Positions 1 to 9,461 of a DNA stretch of 64,000 nt are shown one piece after another. Under the pieces are notes generated by a model that saw nothing but the letters and a program-made list of their open reading frames with translations, was not told the DNA's origin and searched no databases. Origin of the DNA: an uncultured Bacteroidaceae bacterium (GTDB taxonomy: Bacteria; Bacteroidota; Bacteroidia; Bacteroidales; Bacteroidaceae); the NCBI GenBank assembly GCA_905233285.1, contig CAJODY010000004.1, forward strand, positions 1-64,000, given 5' to 3'. Both the position numbers and the translations under genes were made by a program. Position 1 is the stretch's first letter; the number at the start of each line of letters is the position of its first letter.

Positions 1-2
1 CT

Positions 3-95
3 AATATAGACCCCTATGCAGATAAAGAGACGATAGACATTCCGCTGGACGATTTCCAGACGGATCCCGACGAGGGAACATTTGACGCGCTATAA
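3..95 (+). CDS. C-terminal end of an unidentified protein (partial)
   Basis: An open frame enters the window from the left edge and runs without a stop to TAA at 93-95. It encodes about 30 residues, acidic and rich in Asp, ending in FDAL. The composition looks like a coding C-terminus, but the piece is too short to assign a family. It is convergent with the alcohol dehydrogenase gene, with about 120 bp of heptamer repeats between the two stops. Confidence 0.5.
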   Translation, partial: NIDPYADKETIDIPLDDFQTDPDEGTFDAL

Positions 96-216
96 ATAAG
101 GGGTAAAGTTTAAGGTTTAAGGTTTAAGGGTTGAAGTTTAAAGACAGTAGTAAAGTTTAAGGTTTAAGGGGTAAGGGTTAAGGACCTTTTAAACTCTTGA
201 ACTGACTTTAAACTAT
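96..216. repeat. AT-rich heptamer repeat tract (AAGGTTT / AAGGGTT type)
   Basis: The gap between two convergent genes is filled with imperfect repeats of AAGGTTTA and AAGGGTTA, followed by AAGGACCTTTTAAACTCTTG. Very similar tracts occur at about 13498-13545, 28105-28170 and 41650-41733, and in the left parts of the elements at 48.0 and 51.1 kb. They are always intergenic. No function can be read from the sequence. Confidence 0.75.
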
Positions 217-1410
217 TTACTTTTTGTTTGCCATGGTGTAGATGGCTAGCATGTCGTCGTAGTGGAGACGGCGGAAGTTGCCGATGGCAATGGTCTTCTC
301 GCGACTGCAACGCTCGGCAAGGATGCGGAGTTCTTCGTCGGTGAGTGTGCGGCCAAGGAGCTCGGGGATGCTGGCTGGCATGCCGATGCGGTGGTAGAAG
401 TCTTCCATCGCTCGGATGCCGGCCAGAGCTGTGGCAACGGGGTCGGAGAAGTCGTTGCGGACTCCGCATACGTTGACGGCGAACTGGGCAAAACGGTTGA
501 TATTGTCGTTCATGACGTAACGAGCCCATGAGCCCCAGAGGGCTGCAAGTCCGGCTCCGTGGGTGACTCCGTAGAGGGCTGAGAGTTCGTGTTCGAGTCC
601 GTGGGTGGCAAAGTCTTTCTGCAGTCCACATTCGGTGAGGTTGTTGTGGGCCAGGGAACCGCCCCACATTATCTGAGCACGGAGCTGATAGTTCTCGGGG
701 GCGCTGAGAACTCGTTCGCCACATTCCTTGACGGTGCGCAGGAGTGCCTCTGCTATGGCATCGGTGAGGAGCATGTCGGTGTGCTGGGAGAAGTATCGCT
801 CCATGGTGTGCATCATGATGTCGGTGACTCCGGCTGCAGTTTGGTATGGCGGCAGGGTGTAGGTGCGCTCGGGGTTCATGACAGCGAAACGCATACGTCC
901 GAGGTCGCAGTTGTAGGACCATTTGAGGGGTGGCGAGACGAGGTCGTTGGTGATGACGCAGCCATATGACATCTCGCTGCCTGCTGCGGGTATGGTGAGC
1001 ACGCAGCCGATGGGCATGCAGGTAGTGGCCTGGGCACGGCCTGAGTAGAAGTCCCACACGTCGCCGTCGTAGGGTACGCCGTAGCCGATGGCTTTGGCTG
1101 AGTCGATGACGGAACCGCCACCGATGGCAAGGATGAAGTCGAGCGAGTCGCGACGCACGGTCTTTATTCCTTCATATACCATGGAGAGCTGAGGGTTGGG
1201 CACTACCCCACCCAATTCGGTAAATTGGATTCCGTCTGAATAGAGTTGTTGCTTGACGAGGTCGAGCAGTCCGCTGCGACGGGCGCTCTCGCCTCCGTAA
1301 TGGAGGAGAACACGGCTACCGCCGTATTTGCGTACAAGACTGGAGATGTGTTGTTCACTTTCCCTGCCAAAGACAACCTCTGTGGGTGCGTAGAAATTAA
1401 AATCTTTCAT
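217..1410 (-). CDS. Iron-containing alcohol dehydrogenase (butanol dehydrogenase type)
   Basis: The 397-residue protein has the group III alcohol dehydrogenase layout. An N-terminal nucleotide-binding half carries GGGS at 97-100 followed by VIDSAKAI. An all-helical half carries the metal ligands, which I place at D197, H201, H270 and H284 (VTDIMMH, ATHGLEHEL, VTHGAG). Such enzymes interconvert aldehydes or ketones and alcohols with NAD(P)H in the cytoplasm. The sequence resembles BdhA/YqhD-like butanol dehydrogenases more than FucO, but the substrate cannot be read. It stands alone on the - strand, divergent from hpt, with ATG at 1410 just downstream of a promoter-like box. Confidence 0.9.
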   Translation of the reverse strand: MKDFNFYAPTEVVFGRESEQHISSLVRKYGGSRVLLHYGGESARRSGLLDLVKQQLYSDGIQFTELGGVVPNPQLSMVYEGIKTVRRDSLDFILAIGGGSVIDSAKAIGYGVPYDGDVWDFYSGRAQATTCMPIGCVLTIPAAGSEMSYGCVITNDLVSPPLKWSYNCDLGRMRFAVMNPERTYTLPPYQTAAGVTDIMMHTMERYFSQHTDMLLTDAIAEALLRTVKECGERVLSAPENYQLRAQIMWGGSLAHNNLTECGLQKDFATHGLEHELSALYGVTHGAGLAALWGSWARYVMNDNINRFAQFAVNVCGVRNDFSDPVATALAGIRAMEDFYHRIGMPASIPELLGRTLTDEELRILAERCSREKTIAIGNFRRLHYDDMLAIYTMANKK

Positions 1411-1431
1411 AGTTGCGAATTTATTTGGGTG

Positions 1432-1439
1432 CGAAGTTA
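1432..1439 (-). promoter_or_regulatory. Probable -7 box for the alcohol dehydrogenase gene
   Basis: Read on the - strand the site is TAACTTCG followed by CACC, one mismatch from the Bacteroidetes TAnnTTTG consensus. It lies about 22 bp upstream of the start codon and would give a very short 5' leader. No convincing -33 box was seen. Confidence 0.4.
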
Positions 1440-1460
1440 GTAAGATAAAATGAAAAATAA

Positions 1461-1468
1461 TATCTTTG
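1461..1468 (+). promoter_or_regulatory. -7 box of the hpt-adk-obgE operon promoter
   Basis: TATCTTTG matches TAnnTTTG exactly and is followed by CAG. Transcription would begin near 1475. This lies downstream of the first in-frame ATG at 1450, so it supports the hpt start at 1498. The -33 region is weak (a TTAG about 21 bp upstream). Confidence 0.6.
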
Positions 1469-1497
1469 CAGAAATTATTTTAAATGGAAGTAAACCA

Positions 1498-2031
1498 ATG
1501 ATCACTATTGATAATTTACAGTTCGAGATTTTCATCCCAGAGGCTGAGGTGAAGCAGACGGTGAAGAAAATAGCTGCGAAGATTAACAGGGACTATGAGG
1601 GCAAGTGCCCGGTGCTGGTTGCTATTCTGAACGGTTCGTTTGTCTTTGCTGCCGACCTGGTGAGGGAGTTGACGATTGAGCATGAGATTCACTTTGCGAA
1701 GGTTGCAAGTTATGCGGGTACGGAATCGACGGGTGTAGTGAAGAATCTGCTGGGTGTGGATATTCCGCTGAAGGGACGCGACGTGATTATCGTGGAGGAT
1801 ATAGTGGATACGGGCATCACGATGAGCCATCTGCTGGATTCGTTCATGGCGCAGGCTGTGAAGTCGGTGGAGGTATGCTCGCTGATTGTAAAGCCTGAGA
1901 AGCTGAAGGTGAAGCTGGACTTGAAGTATTGCGGAATGGAGATTCCGGATGCGTTCATCCTCGGCTACGGACTGGATTATAATAATAAAGGAAGACAGTA
2001 TAGAGATATCTATAAAGTCATTAACCATTAA
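1498..2031 (+). CDS. hpt: Hypoxanthine phosphoribosyltransferase
   Basis: The 177-residue protein has a type I phosphoribosyltransferase fold. The PRPP loop is VIIVEDIVDTGIT at about 96-108, and an LNGSFVFAADLVREL segment sits near 44-58. It converts hypoxanthine or guanine plus PRPP to IMP or GMP in purine salvage. An ATG at 1450 would add 16 residues, but the promoter -7 box lies inside that extension, so 1498 is preferred. It is the first gene of a + strand run; adk follows after 24 bp. Confidence 0.92.
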   Translation: MITIDNLQFEIFIPEAEVKQTVKKIAAKINRDYEGKCPVLVAILNGSFVFAADLVRELTIEHEIHFAKVASYAGTESTGVVKNLLGVDIPLKGRDVIIVEDIVDTGITMSHLLDSFMAQAVKSVEVCSLIVKPEKLKVKLDLKYCGMEIPDAFILGYGLDYNNKGRQYRDIYKVINH

Positions 2032-2055
2032 ACAGTAAACTTAAAACTAAAACAT

Positions 2056-2628
2056 ATGAAGAATATAATTATTTTCGGTGCTCCAGGCTCGGGCAAGGGC
2101 ACTTACAGTGATGAGATAGTAAAGCGTTATAACATGGGTCACATCTCGACTGGCGATGTGCTGCGTGCTGAAATCAAAGGCGGTACTGAACTGGGAAAGA
2201 TTGCTCAGGGCTATATCGATAACGGTCAGCTGATTCCTGACGAACTGATGATTGATATCCTGGCTAAGACTTACGACAGCATGCCGGAGGGTAAGGGCGT
2301 CATCTTCGACGGTTTCCCACGTACAATAGCTCAGGCTGAGGCTCTGAAGAAGATGCTGAAGGAAAGAAACCACGAGATGGGTCTGATGATTGAACTGATA
2401 GTGGATGAGGAGACTCTGCTGGCTCGACTGCTGAACCGAGCTAAGGAACAGGGACGTGCGGACGACAATGAGGTGACAATCAAGAAGCGCTTCGAGGTGT
2501 ATCACAACCAGACTGCCCCACTCGCTGCATGGTTTGAGAAGGAGGGCATACGCAATACTTTCACTTGGAAGGGTTCGAAGGATGTGATGATTGGAGAGAT
2601 TTTTGAGTTCCTTGATAAGCAGAAGTAA
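2056..2628 (+). CDS. adk: Adenylate kinase
   Basis: The 190-residue kinase equilibrates 2 ADP with ATP and AMP. The P-loop GAPGSGKGT is at 8-16, the AMP-binding HISTGDVLR segment follows, then FDGFPRT. The LID region is the short form without zinc cysteines, as usual for enzymes of this length. It follows hpt after 24 bp and precedes obgE by 23 bp. The pairing of nucleotide salvage with a GTPase gene suggests a housekeeping operon. Confidence 0.96.
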   Translation: MKNIIIFGAPGSGKGTYSDEIVKRYNMGHISTGDVLRAEIKGGTELGKIAQGYIDNGQLIPDELMIDILAKTYDSMPEGKGVIFDGFPRTIAQAEALKKMLKERNHEMGLMIELIVDEETLLARLLNRAKEQGRADDNEVTIKKRFEVYHNQTAPLAAWFEKEGIRNTFTWKGSKDVMIGEIFEFLDKQK

Positions 2629-2651
2629 AAGAGGAAGAAAAAGCTAAAAAA

Positions 2652-3866
2652 ATGGCTGAAAGTAATTTCATTGACTACGTAAAGATTTACTGCAGGTCGG
2701 GACGCGGAGGACGAGGTTCGACCCATATGCACAGGGCTAAGTACATTCCGAAGGGGGGTCCCGACGGAGGTAACGGCGGCAGGGGCGGACACGTGATTCT
2801 GCGTGGTAACAGGAATTACTGGACGCTGCTGCATCTGCGATACGACCGACATATTCAGGCTGGACACGGAGGTAACGGTTCGAAGGATAAATCGACAGGA
2901 CACCAGGGTGAGGATAAGTATATCGAAGTACCTGTAGGTACGGTGGTGTATAATGCTGAGACGGGTGACTACATCTGCGACATCAACGAACACGGACAGG
3001 AGTTCACTCTGCTGAAAGGCGGAAGAGGTGGACTTGGAAACTTTAATTTCGCCACTCCGACCAATCAGGCTCCGAGATATGCCCAACCGGGAGAACCGAT
3101 GCAGGAACTGACGGTCATCCTTGAACTGAAGATGCTGGCCGACGTAGGACTGGTTGGTTTTCCGAATGCCGGCAAATCGACTCTGGTCAATACTCTGTCG
3201 TCGGCAAAACCGAAAATCGGGAATTATCCGTTCACGACGCTGGAACCGTCGGTAGGTGTGGTGCCCTACAGGGACAACCGCTCGTTTGTGATTGCCGACA
3301 TACCGGGTATCATTGAGGGCGCAAGCGAAGGACGCGGTCTGGGACTGAGGTTCCTGAGACATATTGAGAGGAATTCGCTGCTGCTGTTCATGGTAAGTGC
3401 CGACACGGATGATATACGCAGGGAGTACGACACGCTGCTGAACGAACTGCGACAGTATAACCCTGAACTGCTGGAGAAGCAGAGGGTGCTCGCCATCACG
3501 AAGTGTGACATCATCGGCGAAGACAAGGAGCTGATTGAGATGCTGAGCGTGGGACTGCCCGACGACATTCCTACGGTGTTCATCTCGTCGGTGTCGGGAT
3601 ATAACATTCAGCAACTGAAGGATATACTGTGGAAGGAGATGAACAAGGAGGAGAACCGCATTGCTGCTGCTACTTCGACTGAGAATATCCTGAAGACCAG
3701 AAAGGATTTGTCGAAGTTCAGTTATGTATATGAGGACGAGGACGATGCAGGATGGGAAGATGAGTTCCTGGACGAGGAGAATGAGGACTTCGAGATGCTT
3801 GACGAGGACGATATTGAAGATTTAGACGACGACGCTTTTGAATATGTTGATACATCCGACGAGTGA
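2652..3866 (+). CDS. obgE: Obg family GTPase
   Basis: The 404-residue ribosome-associated GTPase has a glycine-rich Obg fold (about 1-160) and a GTPase domain. Motifs are G1 GFPNAGKST (169-177), G3 DIPG (216-219), G4 TKCD (283-286, in place of NKxD) and G5 SSVSG (312-316). The last 45 residues are strongly acidic (many D and E), a tail common in this clade. Obg proteins act in large-subunit maturation and stringent control. The 3' end overlaps the next gene by 23 bp. Confidence 0.96.
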   Translation: MAESNFIDYVKIYCRSGRGGRGSTHMHRAKYIPKGGPDGGNGGRGGHVILRGNRNYWTLLHLRYDRHIQAGHGGNGSKDKSTGHQGEDKYIEVPVGTVVYNAETGDYICDINEHGQEFTLLKGGRGGLGNFNFATPTNQAPRYAQPGEPMQELTVILELKMLADVGLVGFPNAGKSTLVNTLSSAKPKIGNYPFTTLEPSVGVVPYRDNRSFVIADIPGIIEGASEGRGLGLRFLRHIERNSLLLFMVSADTDDIRREYDTLLNELRQYNPELLEKQRVLAITKCDIIGEDKELIEMLSVGLPDDIPTVFISSVSGYNIQQLKDILWKEMNKEENRIAAATSTENILKTRKDLSKFSYVYEDEDDAGWEDEFLDEENEDFEMLDEDDIEDLDDDAFEYVDTSDE

Positions 3867-4515
3867 TAACATAGTTGCATTTTCAACTACTAGGGATTGT
3901 CTGACTGAAAACGAAGTCAAGGTGCCCGTGCTGTTGCCCAGTCATCAGATTCACGGTACAAAGACTCAGATTATCGACAGGGAGTTCATGGAAAAGACTC
4001 AGTTGGAACAGATTCTGAGGCTGCACGGTGTGGATGCCCTGGCAACCGACCTGAAGAATGTCTGCATAGGTGTGAAGACTGCCGACTGCATACCGGTGCT
4101 GATGTATGAGGAGAAAATGGGTGTGATTGCAGCCGTTCACGCAGGATGGAAAGGTACGTTGCAAAGGATTGTCGAAAAAAATATCGACGTGATGAAGGAG
4201 CACTACGGCGTAAGAGCTGAGAATCTGAAAGCTGTGATAGGTCCCGGAATAAGCATGGAGAGTTTCGAGGTGGGAAACGAGGTGTATGAGGAATTTGAAA
4301 GAGCCGGATTCCCGATGGAACAGATTGCAAGAATGTATGCCAAATGGCATATTGACCTTTGGGAGGCTAACCGACTGCAACTCGTCGGCAAGGGCCTGAA
4401 GGAGGAGAATATCCACGTTGCCGGGGTGGATACCATGACGAATGAGAGGTTCTACTCGGCACGAAGGATGAAGGTGTGTGACGGAAGAATTATTAATGGT
4501 ATTTTTTGTAAGTGA
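3844..4515 (+). CDS. pgeF: Laccase-domain protein PgeF/YfiH (purine nucleoside phosphorylase / peptidoglycan editing factor family)
   Basis: The 223-residue protein carries the multicopper-oxidase-like domain of the YfiH/YlmD family. Conserved metal or active-site positions are H37 (HQIHG), C82 (TADC) and H99 (VHAGWKG), followed by VIGPGIS. E. coli YfiH prevents misincorporation of serine into peptidoglycan, and relatives have purine nucleoside phosphorylase or adenosine deaminase activity. Either role would suit a neighbourhood of nucleotide genes. ATG 3844 is chosen over an in-frame TTG at 3838. The start lies inside the end of obgE and the stop overlaps phoH, implying translational coupling. 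Confidence 0.85.
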   Translation: MLIHPTSDNIVAFSTTRDCLTENEVKVPVLLPSHQIHGTKTQIIDREFMEKTQLEQILRLHGVDALATDLKNVCIGVKTADCIPVLMYEEKMGVIAAVHAGWKGTLQRIVEKNIDVMKEHYGVRAENLKAVIGPGISMESFEVGNEVYEEFERAGFPMEQIARMYAKWHIDLWEANRLQLVGKGLKEENIHVAGVDTMTNERFYSARRMKVCDGRIINGIFCK

Positions 4516-5477
4516 TAGAGAAACACATAGTATTGGAAGATATTGACTTGGTAGCATTCTACGGAGTCAAGAATATTCATCTGCAGATGATTAAGGCGCT
4601 GTATCCGAAACTGAGGATTGTGGCTCGTGGCAATGTCATTAAGGTGATGGGCGACGAGGAAGAGATGTGTGCGTTTGAGGAGAATATAGAAAAGATGCAG
4701 CAGCACTGCGCAATGTATAATTCACTGAGTGAGGATACAATTCTCGACATTATTAAAGGTAATACGCGAAAACCACAGAACGAAGGCGACGTGATATGCT
4801 ATTCGGTGACGGGAAAGGCTATTAGTCCGAGGTCGGAGAATCAGAAGACGCTCGTGACGCTTTTCAACCAGAACGATATGCTGTTTGCCATCGGTCCGGC
4901 TGGAAGCGGAAAGACTTACCTGAGCATAGCACTGGCTGTGAGAGCCTTGAAGAATAAGGAGATTCGCAGAATCATTCTGTCGCGTCCGGCAGTGGAAGCA
5001 GGAGAGAAACTGGGATTCCTTCCGGGAGACATGAAGGAGAAGATTGACCCTTATCTGCAACCGCTGTACGATGCTCTGCAGGATATGATTCCGGCACAGA
5101 AGCTGAACGAGTATATGGAACAGAACATCATTCAGATTGCTCCGCTGGCTTTCATGCGAGGCAGAACGCTGAACGATGCCATTGTGATTTTGGACGAGGC
5201 TCAGAACACTACCACTCAGCAGATAAAGATGTTCCTGACACGAATGGGACAGAATACGAAGATGATTATAAACGGCGACATGACTCAGATTGACCTGCCT
5301 CATGCCATAAGAAGCGGACTGAAGGAAGCTCGCGAGATACTGGATGGCATCAAGGGAATCGGATTCATAGAGCTGGGAGAGAAAGATATAGTACGCCATA
5401 AACTGGTGACAAGAATTGTAAATGCTTATACTAAATACGAAAAAGAGAAAGAAAATGAACGCTTTAACAAGAACTGA
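4512..5477 (+). CDS. phoH: PhoH family ATPase
   Basis: The 321-residue P-loop ATPase has an N-terminal KH-like segment (about 10-65). Walker A is GPAGSGKT (128-135) and Walker B is VILDEAQ (225-231), followed by [15 protein letters not shown]. PhoH-like proteins are linked to RNA metabolism and often sit near ybeY; their exact reaction is unsettled. Translation starts at GTG 4512, overlapping the pgeF stop in GTGATAG. The 3' end overlaps purC by 23 bp. Confidence 0.9.
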   Translation: MIEKHIVLEDIDLVAFYGVKNIHLQMIKALYPKLRIVARGNVIKVMGDEEEMCAFEENIEKMQQHCAMYNSLSEDTILDIIKGNTRKPQNEGDVICYSVTGKAISPRSENQKTLVTLFNQNDMLFAIGPAGSGKTYLSIALAVRALKNKEIRRIILSRPAVEAGEKLGFLPGDMKEKIDPYLQPLYDALQDMIPAQKLNEYMEQNIIQIAPLAFMRGRTLNDAIVILDEAQNTTTQQIKMFLTRMGQNTKMIINGDMTQIDLPHAIRSGLKEAREILDGIKGIGFIELGEKDIVRHKLVTRIVNAYTKYEKEKENERFNKN

Positions 5478-6402
5478 TTTCAATTTCCCTGGACAGAAAA
5501 GTGTGTACCATGGAAAGGTGCGTGATGTGTATAACATCAACGACGATTTAATGGTTATGGTTGCAACCGATAGAATCTCTGCATTCGACGTAGTGCTGCC
5601 AAAGGGTATCCCGTTCAAGGGTCAGGTACTCAACCAGATTGCTGCAAAGTTTCTGGATGCAAGTGCCGACATCGTTCCGAACTGGAAACTGGCTACTCCC
5701 GACCCTATGGTAACTGTGGGTCTGAAGTGCGAAGGATTCCGTGTTGAGATGATTATTCGCGGCTATCTGACCGGTTCGGCTTGGAGAGAATACAAGGCTG
5801 GCAACCGTATGCTCTGCGGCATCAAACTACCTGACGGCATGAAGGAAAACCAGAAGTTCCCTACCCCAATCATCACTCCTACAACAAAGGCCGACGAGGG
5901 ACATGACGAGAATATCTCGAAGGAGGAAATCATCAGTCAGGGAATAGTATCGAAGGAGGACTACGAGCAGATGGAGAAATATACTTATGCTCTGTTCGAC
6001 CTCGGAACAAAGATTGCTGCCCAGCAGGGTCTCATCCTTGTTGATACCAAGTATGAGTTTGGAAAGAGAGACGGTAAGGTTTACCTCATCGACGAAGTTC
6101 ACACTCCTGACTCAAGCCGCTATTTCTATGCTGAGGGTTACAAAGAAAAGTTTGAGAAGGGCGAGCCGCAGAAGCAACTCTCGAAGGAGTTCGTTCGTCA
6201 GTGGCTCATCGACCATAACTTCATGAATCAGCCCGGACAGGTGATGCCGGAGATTACTGACGAGTATGCCGAGAGTGTTTCGGCACGCTACATCGAACTC
6301 TATGAGCACATCATCGGTGAGAAGTTCCAGCCTGCTCCAGCAAGCCAAGACCTTGCAAAGCGCATCGAGCAGAATGTGACAAATTATCTGAAGAGCCTCT
6401 GA
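5455..6402 (+). CDS. purC: Phosphoribosylaminoimidazolesuccinocarboxamide (SAICAR) synthase
   Basis: The 315-residue enzyme joins CAIR and aspartate with ATP in purine synthesis. It shows the long-form SAICAR synthase motifs GKVRDVY near the N-terminus, [24 protein letters not shown] and EVHTPDSSR. The frame is open from 5422, but the family N-terminus begins at ATG 5455 (MNALTRTDF). The start overlaps phoH and the TGA overlaps the aroE ATG, so it is part of the same tightly packed operon. Confidence 0.95.
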   Translation: MNALTRTDFNFPGQKSVYHGKVRDVYNINDDLMVMVATDRISAFDVVLPKGIPFKGQVLNQIAAKFLDASADIVPNWKLATPDPMVTVGLKCEGFRVEMIIRGYLTGSAWREYKAGNRMLCGIKLPDGMKENQKFPTPIITPTTKADEGHDENISKEEIISQGIVSKEDYEQMEKYTYALFDLGTKIAAQQGLILVDTKYEFGKRDGKVYLIDEVHTPDSSRYFYAEGYKEKFEKGEPQKQLSKEFVRQWLIDHNFMNQPGQVMPEITDEYAESVSARYIELYEHIIGEKFQPAPASQDLAKRIEQNVTNYLKSL

Positions 6403-7190
6403 TGGGTCAGATAATGAATAATAACGAAGAGTCTGTTTACGGACTGCTGGGCTACCCACTGGGACACAGCTTTTCAAGAGGATTCTTCACGGAGAAGTTT
6501 GAACGAGAGCATATCAAAGCCAGGTATCTGAACTTTGAGTTGCCCTCGCTCAATCAGTATCTTGAGACAATAGACCAGTATCCAACCCTTCGAGGACATA
6601 ACGTAACGATACCTTATAAGCAACAGATTATCCCTCTGCTCGACGAACTGTCGTCAGAAGCTGCTGCAATAGGTGCCGTGAACGTGGTGAAAGTAAGCTG
6701 GAAGGACGAAAAGAGACGGCTGAAAGGTTATAATTCAGATGTCATCGGTTTTGTAGAAAGCATACGTCCACTGCTGAAACCTCATCATAAGCGTGCACTC
6801 GTACTCGGCACAGGAGGTGCATCTAAAGCCATTGTATATGGACTGAAAGCAAAACTCGGAGTGGAAGACGTAATACTGGTAAGCCGAAAGGCATCTGATG
6901 GAGTTAATATGCTGACATACGACGAACTGAATGCCGACATAATTGAACGATACAATATAATAGTAAACTGCACACCATGCGGAATGCATCCACACACGGA
7001 CGAAAGTCCAAAGATACCGTATCATCTGCTGACAGAAAAACATCTGCTGTACGACCTCGTGTACAATCCGGAAACAACACGGTTCATGCAACAAGGAAAA
7101 GAACGGGGAGCCGTAGTAAAGAACGGACTGGAAATGCTTCATCTGCAAGCAAAGGCAAGTTGGGATTTCTGGAATGGTGCAGAAGACTGA
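6402..7190 (+). CDS. aroE: Shikimate dehydrogenase
   Basis: The 262-residue protein reduces 3-dehydroshikimate to shikimate with NADPH. Substrate motifs include GHSFS near 21-25 and NVTIPYK with the catalytic Lys at 73. The nucleotide loop is LGTGGASK (135-142). The first ATG (6402) overlaps the purC stop as ATGA; a second ATG at 6414 is equally in frame. It supplies the chorismate used by the trp operon 32 kb downstream. Confidence 0.94.
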   Translation: MGQIMNNNEESVYGLLGYPLGHSFSRGFFTEKFEREHIKARYLNFELPSLNQYLETIDQYPTLRGHNVTIPYKQQIIPLLDELSSEAAAIGAVNVVKVSWKDEKRRLKGYNSDVIGFVESIRPLLKPHHKRALVLGTGGASKAIVYGLKAKLGVEDVILVSRKASDGVNMLTYDELNADIIERYNIIVNCTPCGMHPHTDESPKIPYHLLTEKHLLYDLVYNPETTRFMQQGKERGAVVKNGLEMLHLQAKASWDFWNGAED

Positions 7191-8137
7191 TAAAGAAGAC
7201 TGCAATGTTCATTCTGTTGTTTTCCGTCATACTACTGCTGCTCGTAACCTTCGGAATCAGCTACTATATTGTACACTGGGGACTTTCACCCTCTGATCGA
7301 GACGAGAAGGAAACCTATGCATATATGTACAGCGAATACCCACACCTGAAGCAGTGGGTACGCAGACTGAACAGCAATCAGCAGTTGCTGGAAACATATA
7401 TATGGTCGGACGACAGTCTGAAACTGCACGGTTATTTCATTCCTGCCGACAAACCAACAAACAATACAGCCATCGTAATTCACGGACACAAGAACTGTGC
7501 CGTCGGTATGCTGCACATTGCTTATATGTACAGCAGAAATCTGCATTTCAATGTGTTGCTGCCCGAACTGAGGGCTCACGGCGGAAGTGAAGGTGACCAT
7601 ATCGGTATGGGATGGGAAGACCGCAAGGATATACAACGATGGATAGCGGAAGCACCCCGTATCTTCAATAACGACTCGTTGAAGATTGTGGTTCACGGCA
7701 TATCGATGGGAGCTGCCACGACGATGATGCTTGCCGGAGATAAGACTCCGGACTGTGTAATCTGCTTCGTTGAAGACTGCGGTTTCACTTCGGCATGGGA
7801 TGCATTCAGCTACGTTGCAAACACCAGATACCACTGCCCTACTTTCCCTTTCATGCATTTAGCCAACAGGATAAGCAAGTGGAAGTACGGCTTCGACATG
7901 CATGAGGCATCAGCAATCGAACAGATAAAGAAAGCTGAGAAACCGATGCTTTTCATTCATGGACAGAACGACCATTATGTACCATATGAGATGGTGCATA
8001 AACTATATAAAGCCAAACCGAGAAACAAATTCATCTGGGAGGCTCCGAATGCAAGACATGCCCGTTCATATCACGACTATCCACGTGAATATACTGAACA
8101 GGTGAAGGCATTCGTGAATTCCTATCTATATAAGTGA
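7160..8137 (+). CDS. Membrane-anchored alpha/beta hydrolase
   Basis: The protein has one N-terminal membrane segment (about 16-38) and then an alpha/beta hydrolase domain. A candidate oxyanion segment is VIHGHKN (107-112). The nucleophile is S182 in GISMG. The acid is D271 in HGQNDHYV and the base is H300 in ARH. Relatives are annotated as serine aminopeptidase S33-like or acyl hydrolases; the substrate is unknown. TTG 7160 gives 325 residues with a basic stretch before the membrane helix, as in relatives. ATG 7205 is the alternative and would remove those 15 residues. The start overlaps aroE, and the 3' end overlaps the convergent - strand gene by 12 bp. Confidence 0.75.
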   Translation: MGFLEWCRRLIKKTAMFILLFSVILLLLVTFGISYYIVHWGLSPSDRDEKETYAYMYSEYPHLKQWVRRLNSNQQLLETYIWSDDSLKLHGYFIPADKPTNNTAIVIHGHKNCAVGMLHIAYMYSRNLHFNVLLPELRAHGGSEGDHIGMGWEDRKDIQRWIAEAPRIFNNDSLKIVVHGISMGAATTMMLAGDKTPDCVICFVEDCGFTSAWDAFSYVANTRYHCPTFPFMHLANRISKWKYGFDMHEASAIEQIKKAEKPMLFIHGQNDHYVPYEMVHKLYKAKPRNKFIWEAPNARHARSYHDYPREYTEQVKAFVNSYLYK

Positions 8138-8722
8138 CAGAAGTCGGGAAAAGCCTAGCCATCCGATTATCTGTGCTATGATGAAAAGATGGATGAAGAA
8201 GGGGCTGAACTTGACGATGAGCCAGGAATGGGCTACGGAGAAATCCTGCATCGTAGTCATCTTACCCGATGTATAGGCATAGGTACAGAAGGTGGTTTCA
8301 AGAGTAATGAACAGGAAACCAGGTATGCTGTCGGTAAACGGCGACGATGAAAATGTGCCGAAGAAATTAAGCAAAATATAAGGTGGAAGAAAAGTAAGCG
8401 CTGCTATCGCTGCTATGTTTATCAGGAACATAACGAACGAGAATAGCAGTGCCCGTTTTTCTTTCTGAGATATACGGCCACGAAGTGTGGAACGGAGGTT
8501 GAGTGATGAAATCAATGAAAGCAGAATGAGACAAAGCAGACACTCGGCAATGGGCAGACGTGTGAAATTGCTGACGAAACTCGTCGTAATCCAGCGAAGT
8601 CCCATAGGGTCGAGCAGACTGCGTACCGACGGTGTGTAAATGCTGCATATCCACGAGGCAATGGCAATGAGCGGAAGCAACAGCAGTTCTGCAATGAGTA
8701 GTGATTTCAACAGTTTATGCAT
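8126..8722 (-). CDS. Small polytopic membrane protein, possibly related to AbgT-type transporters
   Basis: The 198-residue protein is very hydrophobic, with about five membrane helices (near 5-27, 55-75, 88-112, 130-150 and 172-195). The order ASWICSIY...SLLDPMGLRW...FVSNF is reminiscent of the first part of p-aminobenzoyl-glutamate (AbgT) transporters, but it is much shorter than their roughly 500 residues, so the function is open. The ATG overlaps the end of the response regulator gene by 8 bp, so it is probably cotranscribed with the two-component genes. Confidence 0.6.
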   Translation of the reverse strand: MHKLLKSLLIAELLLLPLIAIASWICSIYTPSVRSLLDPMGLRWITTSFVSNFTRLPIAECLLCLILLSLISSLNLRSTLRGRISQKEKRALLFSFVMFLINIAAIAALTFLPPYILLNFFGTFSSSPFTDSIPGFLFITLETTFCTYAYTSGKMTTMQDFSVAHSWLIVKFSPFFIHLFIIAQIIGWLGFSRLLSLI

Positions 8723-9431
8723 CTGGAGTGAGATTATCGAGATTGATGATGTTGAGTTGTAGCGCCTTGGTTACAAGACGGGTTGCATTTACACCCGTTG
8801 CATCTTCGCTGAAAAGACGACGGACAAGGTCTGCCTGACGCTTTTCAAGCGACTTGACACCGAACGGCATAGTACGCAGATTAGCAATCATATCCTTTGT
8901 ATATCCTAATGCAAGATGACGCAGGAAACGCTCGTCATATTCATCGATGTCATATTCGAGCATTGCTTCGGAACGCTGACTTTCAGAGAGTATGACACTA
9001 CGGAAACGCTGTACTATCTTCTGCAGGATAGGCTGGTTGAACACCAGTTTGTTGCCATTCATCACACTATATACCAGGTCGGGAGTAAGCAGTTCGCCTG
9101 TCTTCAGCACTATTCCGTCGGCTCCGGCATCAAGTGCATCTACCCAAAGACGTTCGTTCAGAATTTCACCCGTAAAGATAAGGATATGAACATCGGGATA
9201 GCGACGACGCAGTTGTTTGCAAACATCGATTCCGGCAGTAGTGCTTCCAGCTAATCCGAGGTCGAGAAGTACGAGGTCGGGAGTATTGTTGTGCATCAGC
9301 GGCCACAGTTGTTCCTCAGTCATGGCAGTTCCGACGATTTCAGCCTCGGGTATCTCGTTGCGAAATATCTGTTCCGTACCTTTGAGTTCGAGTTTTACAT
9401 CTTCAACAATTATTACTTTGAATGGGTTCAT
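8715..9431 (-). CDS. Response regulator with receiver and LuxR-like C-terminal region
   Basis: The 238-residue regulator has a receiver domain (about 4-125). The acidic pocket is E10/D11, the phosphoacceptor is D57 (LVLLDLG), followed by T87 and K110. The C-terminal part (about 165-215, YDERFLRHLALGYTKDM) looks like a LuxR/NarL-type helix-turn-helix. It lies 30 bp downstream of the giant kinase gene and is its likely partner. I recall this Bacteroidales family as DUF5932-type regulators, which should be confirmed. Confidence 0.85.
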   Translation of the reverse strand: MNPFKVIIVEDVKLELKGTEQIFRNEIPEAEIVGTAMTEEQLWPLMHNNTPDLVLLDLGLAGSTTAGIDVCKQLRRRYPDVHILIFTGEILNERLWVDALDAGADGIVLKTGELLTPDLVYSVMNGNKLVFNQPILQKIVQRFRSVILSESQRSEAMLEYDIDEYDERFLRHLALGYTKDMIANLRTMPFGVKSLEKRQADLVRRLFSEDATGVNATRLVTKALQLNIINLDNLTPDA

Positions 9432-9461
9432 ATTGAATGCTTATTTGTTGTTCATAATCTA

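Noticed and set aside
164..1057. A 297-codon - strand open frame rich in His and Arg
   Set aside because: It is antiframe to the clearly recognisable alcohol dehydrogenase and has the skewed composition of a shadow frame.
1450..1497. Earlier ATG for hpt
   Set aside because: The consensus -7 box TATCTTTG lies inside this extension, so it would not be on the transcript.
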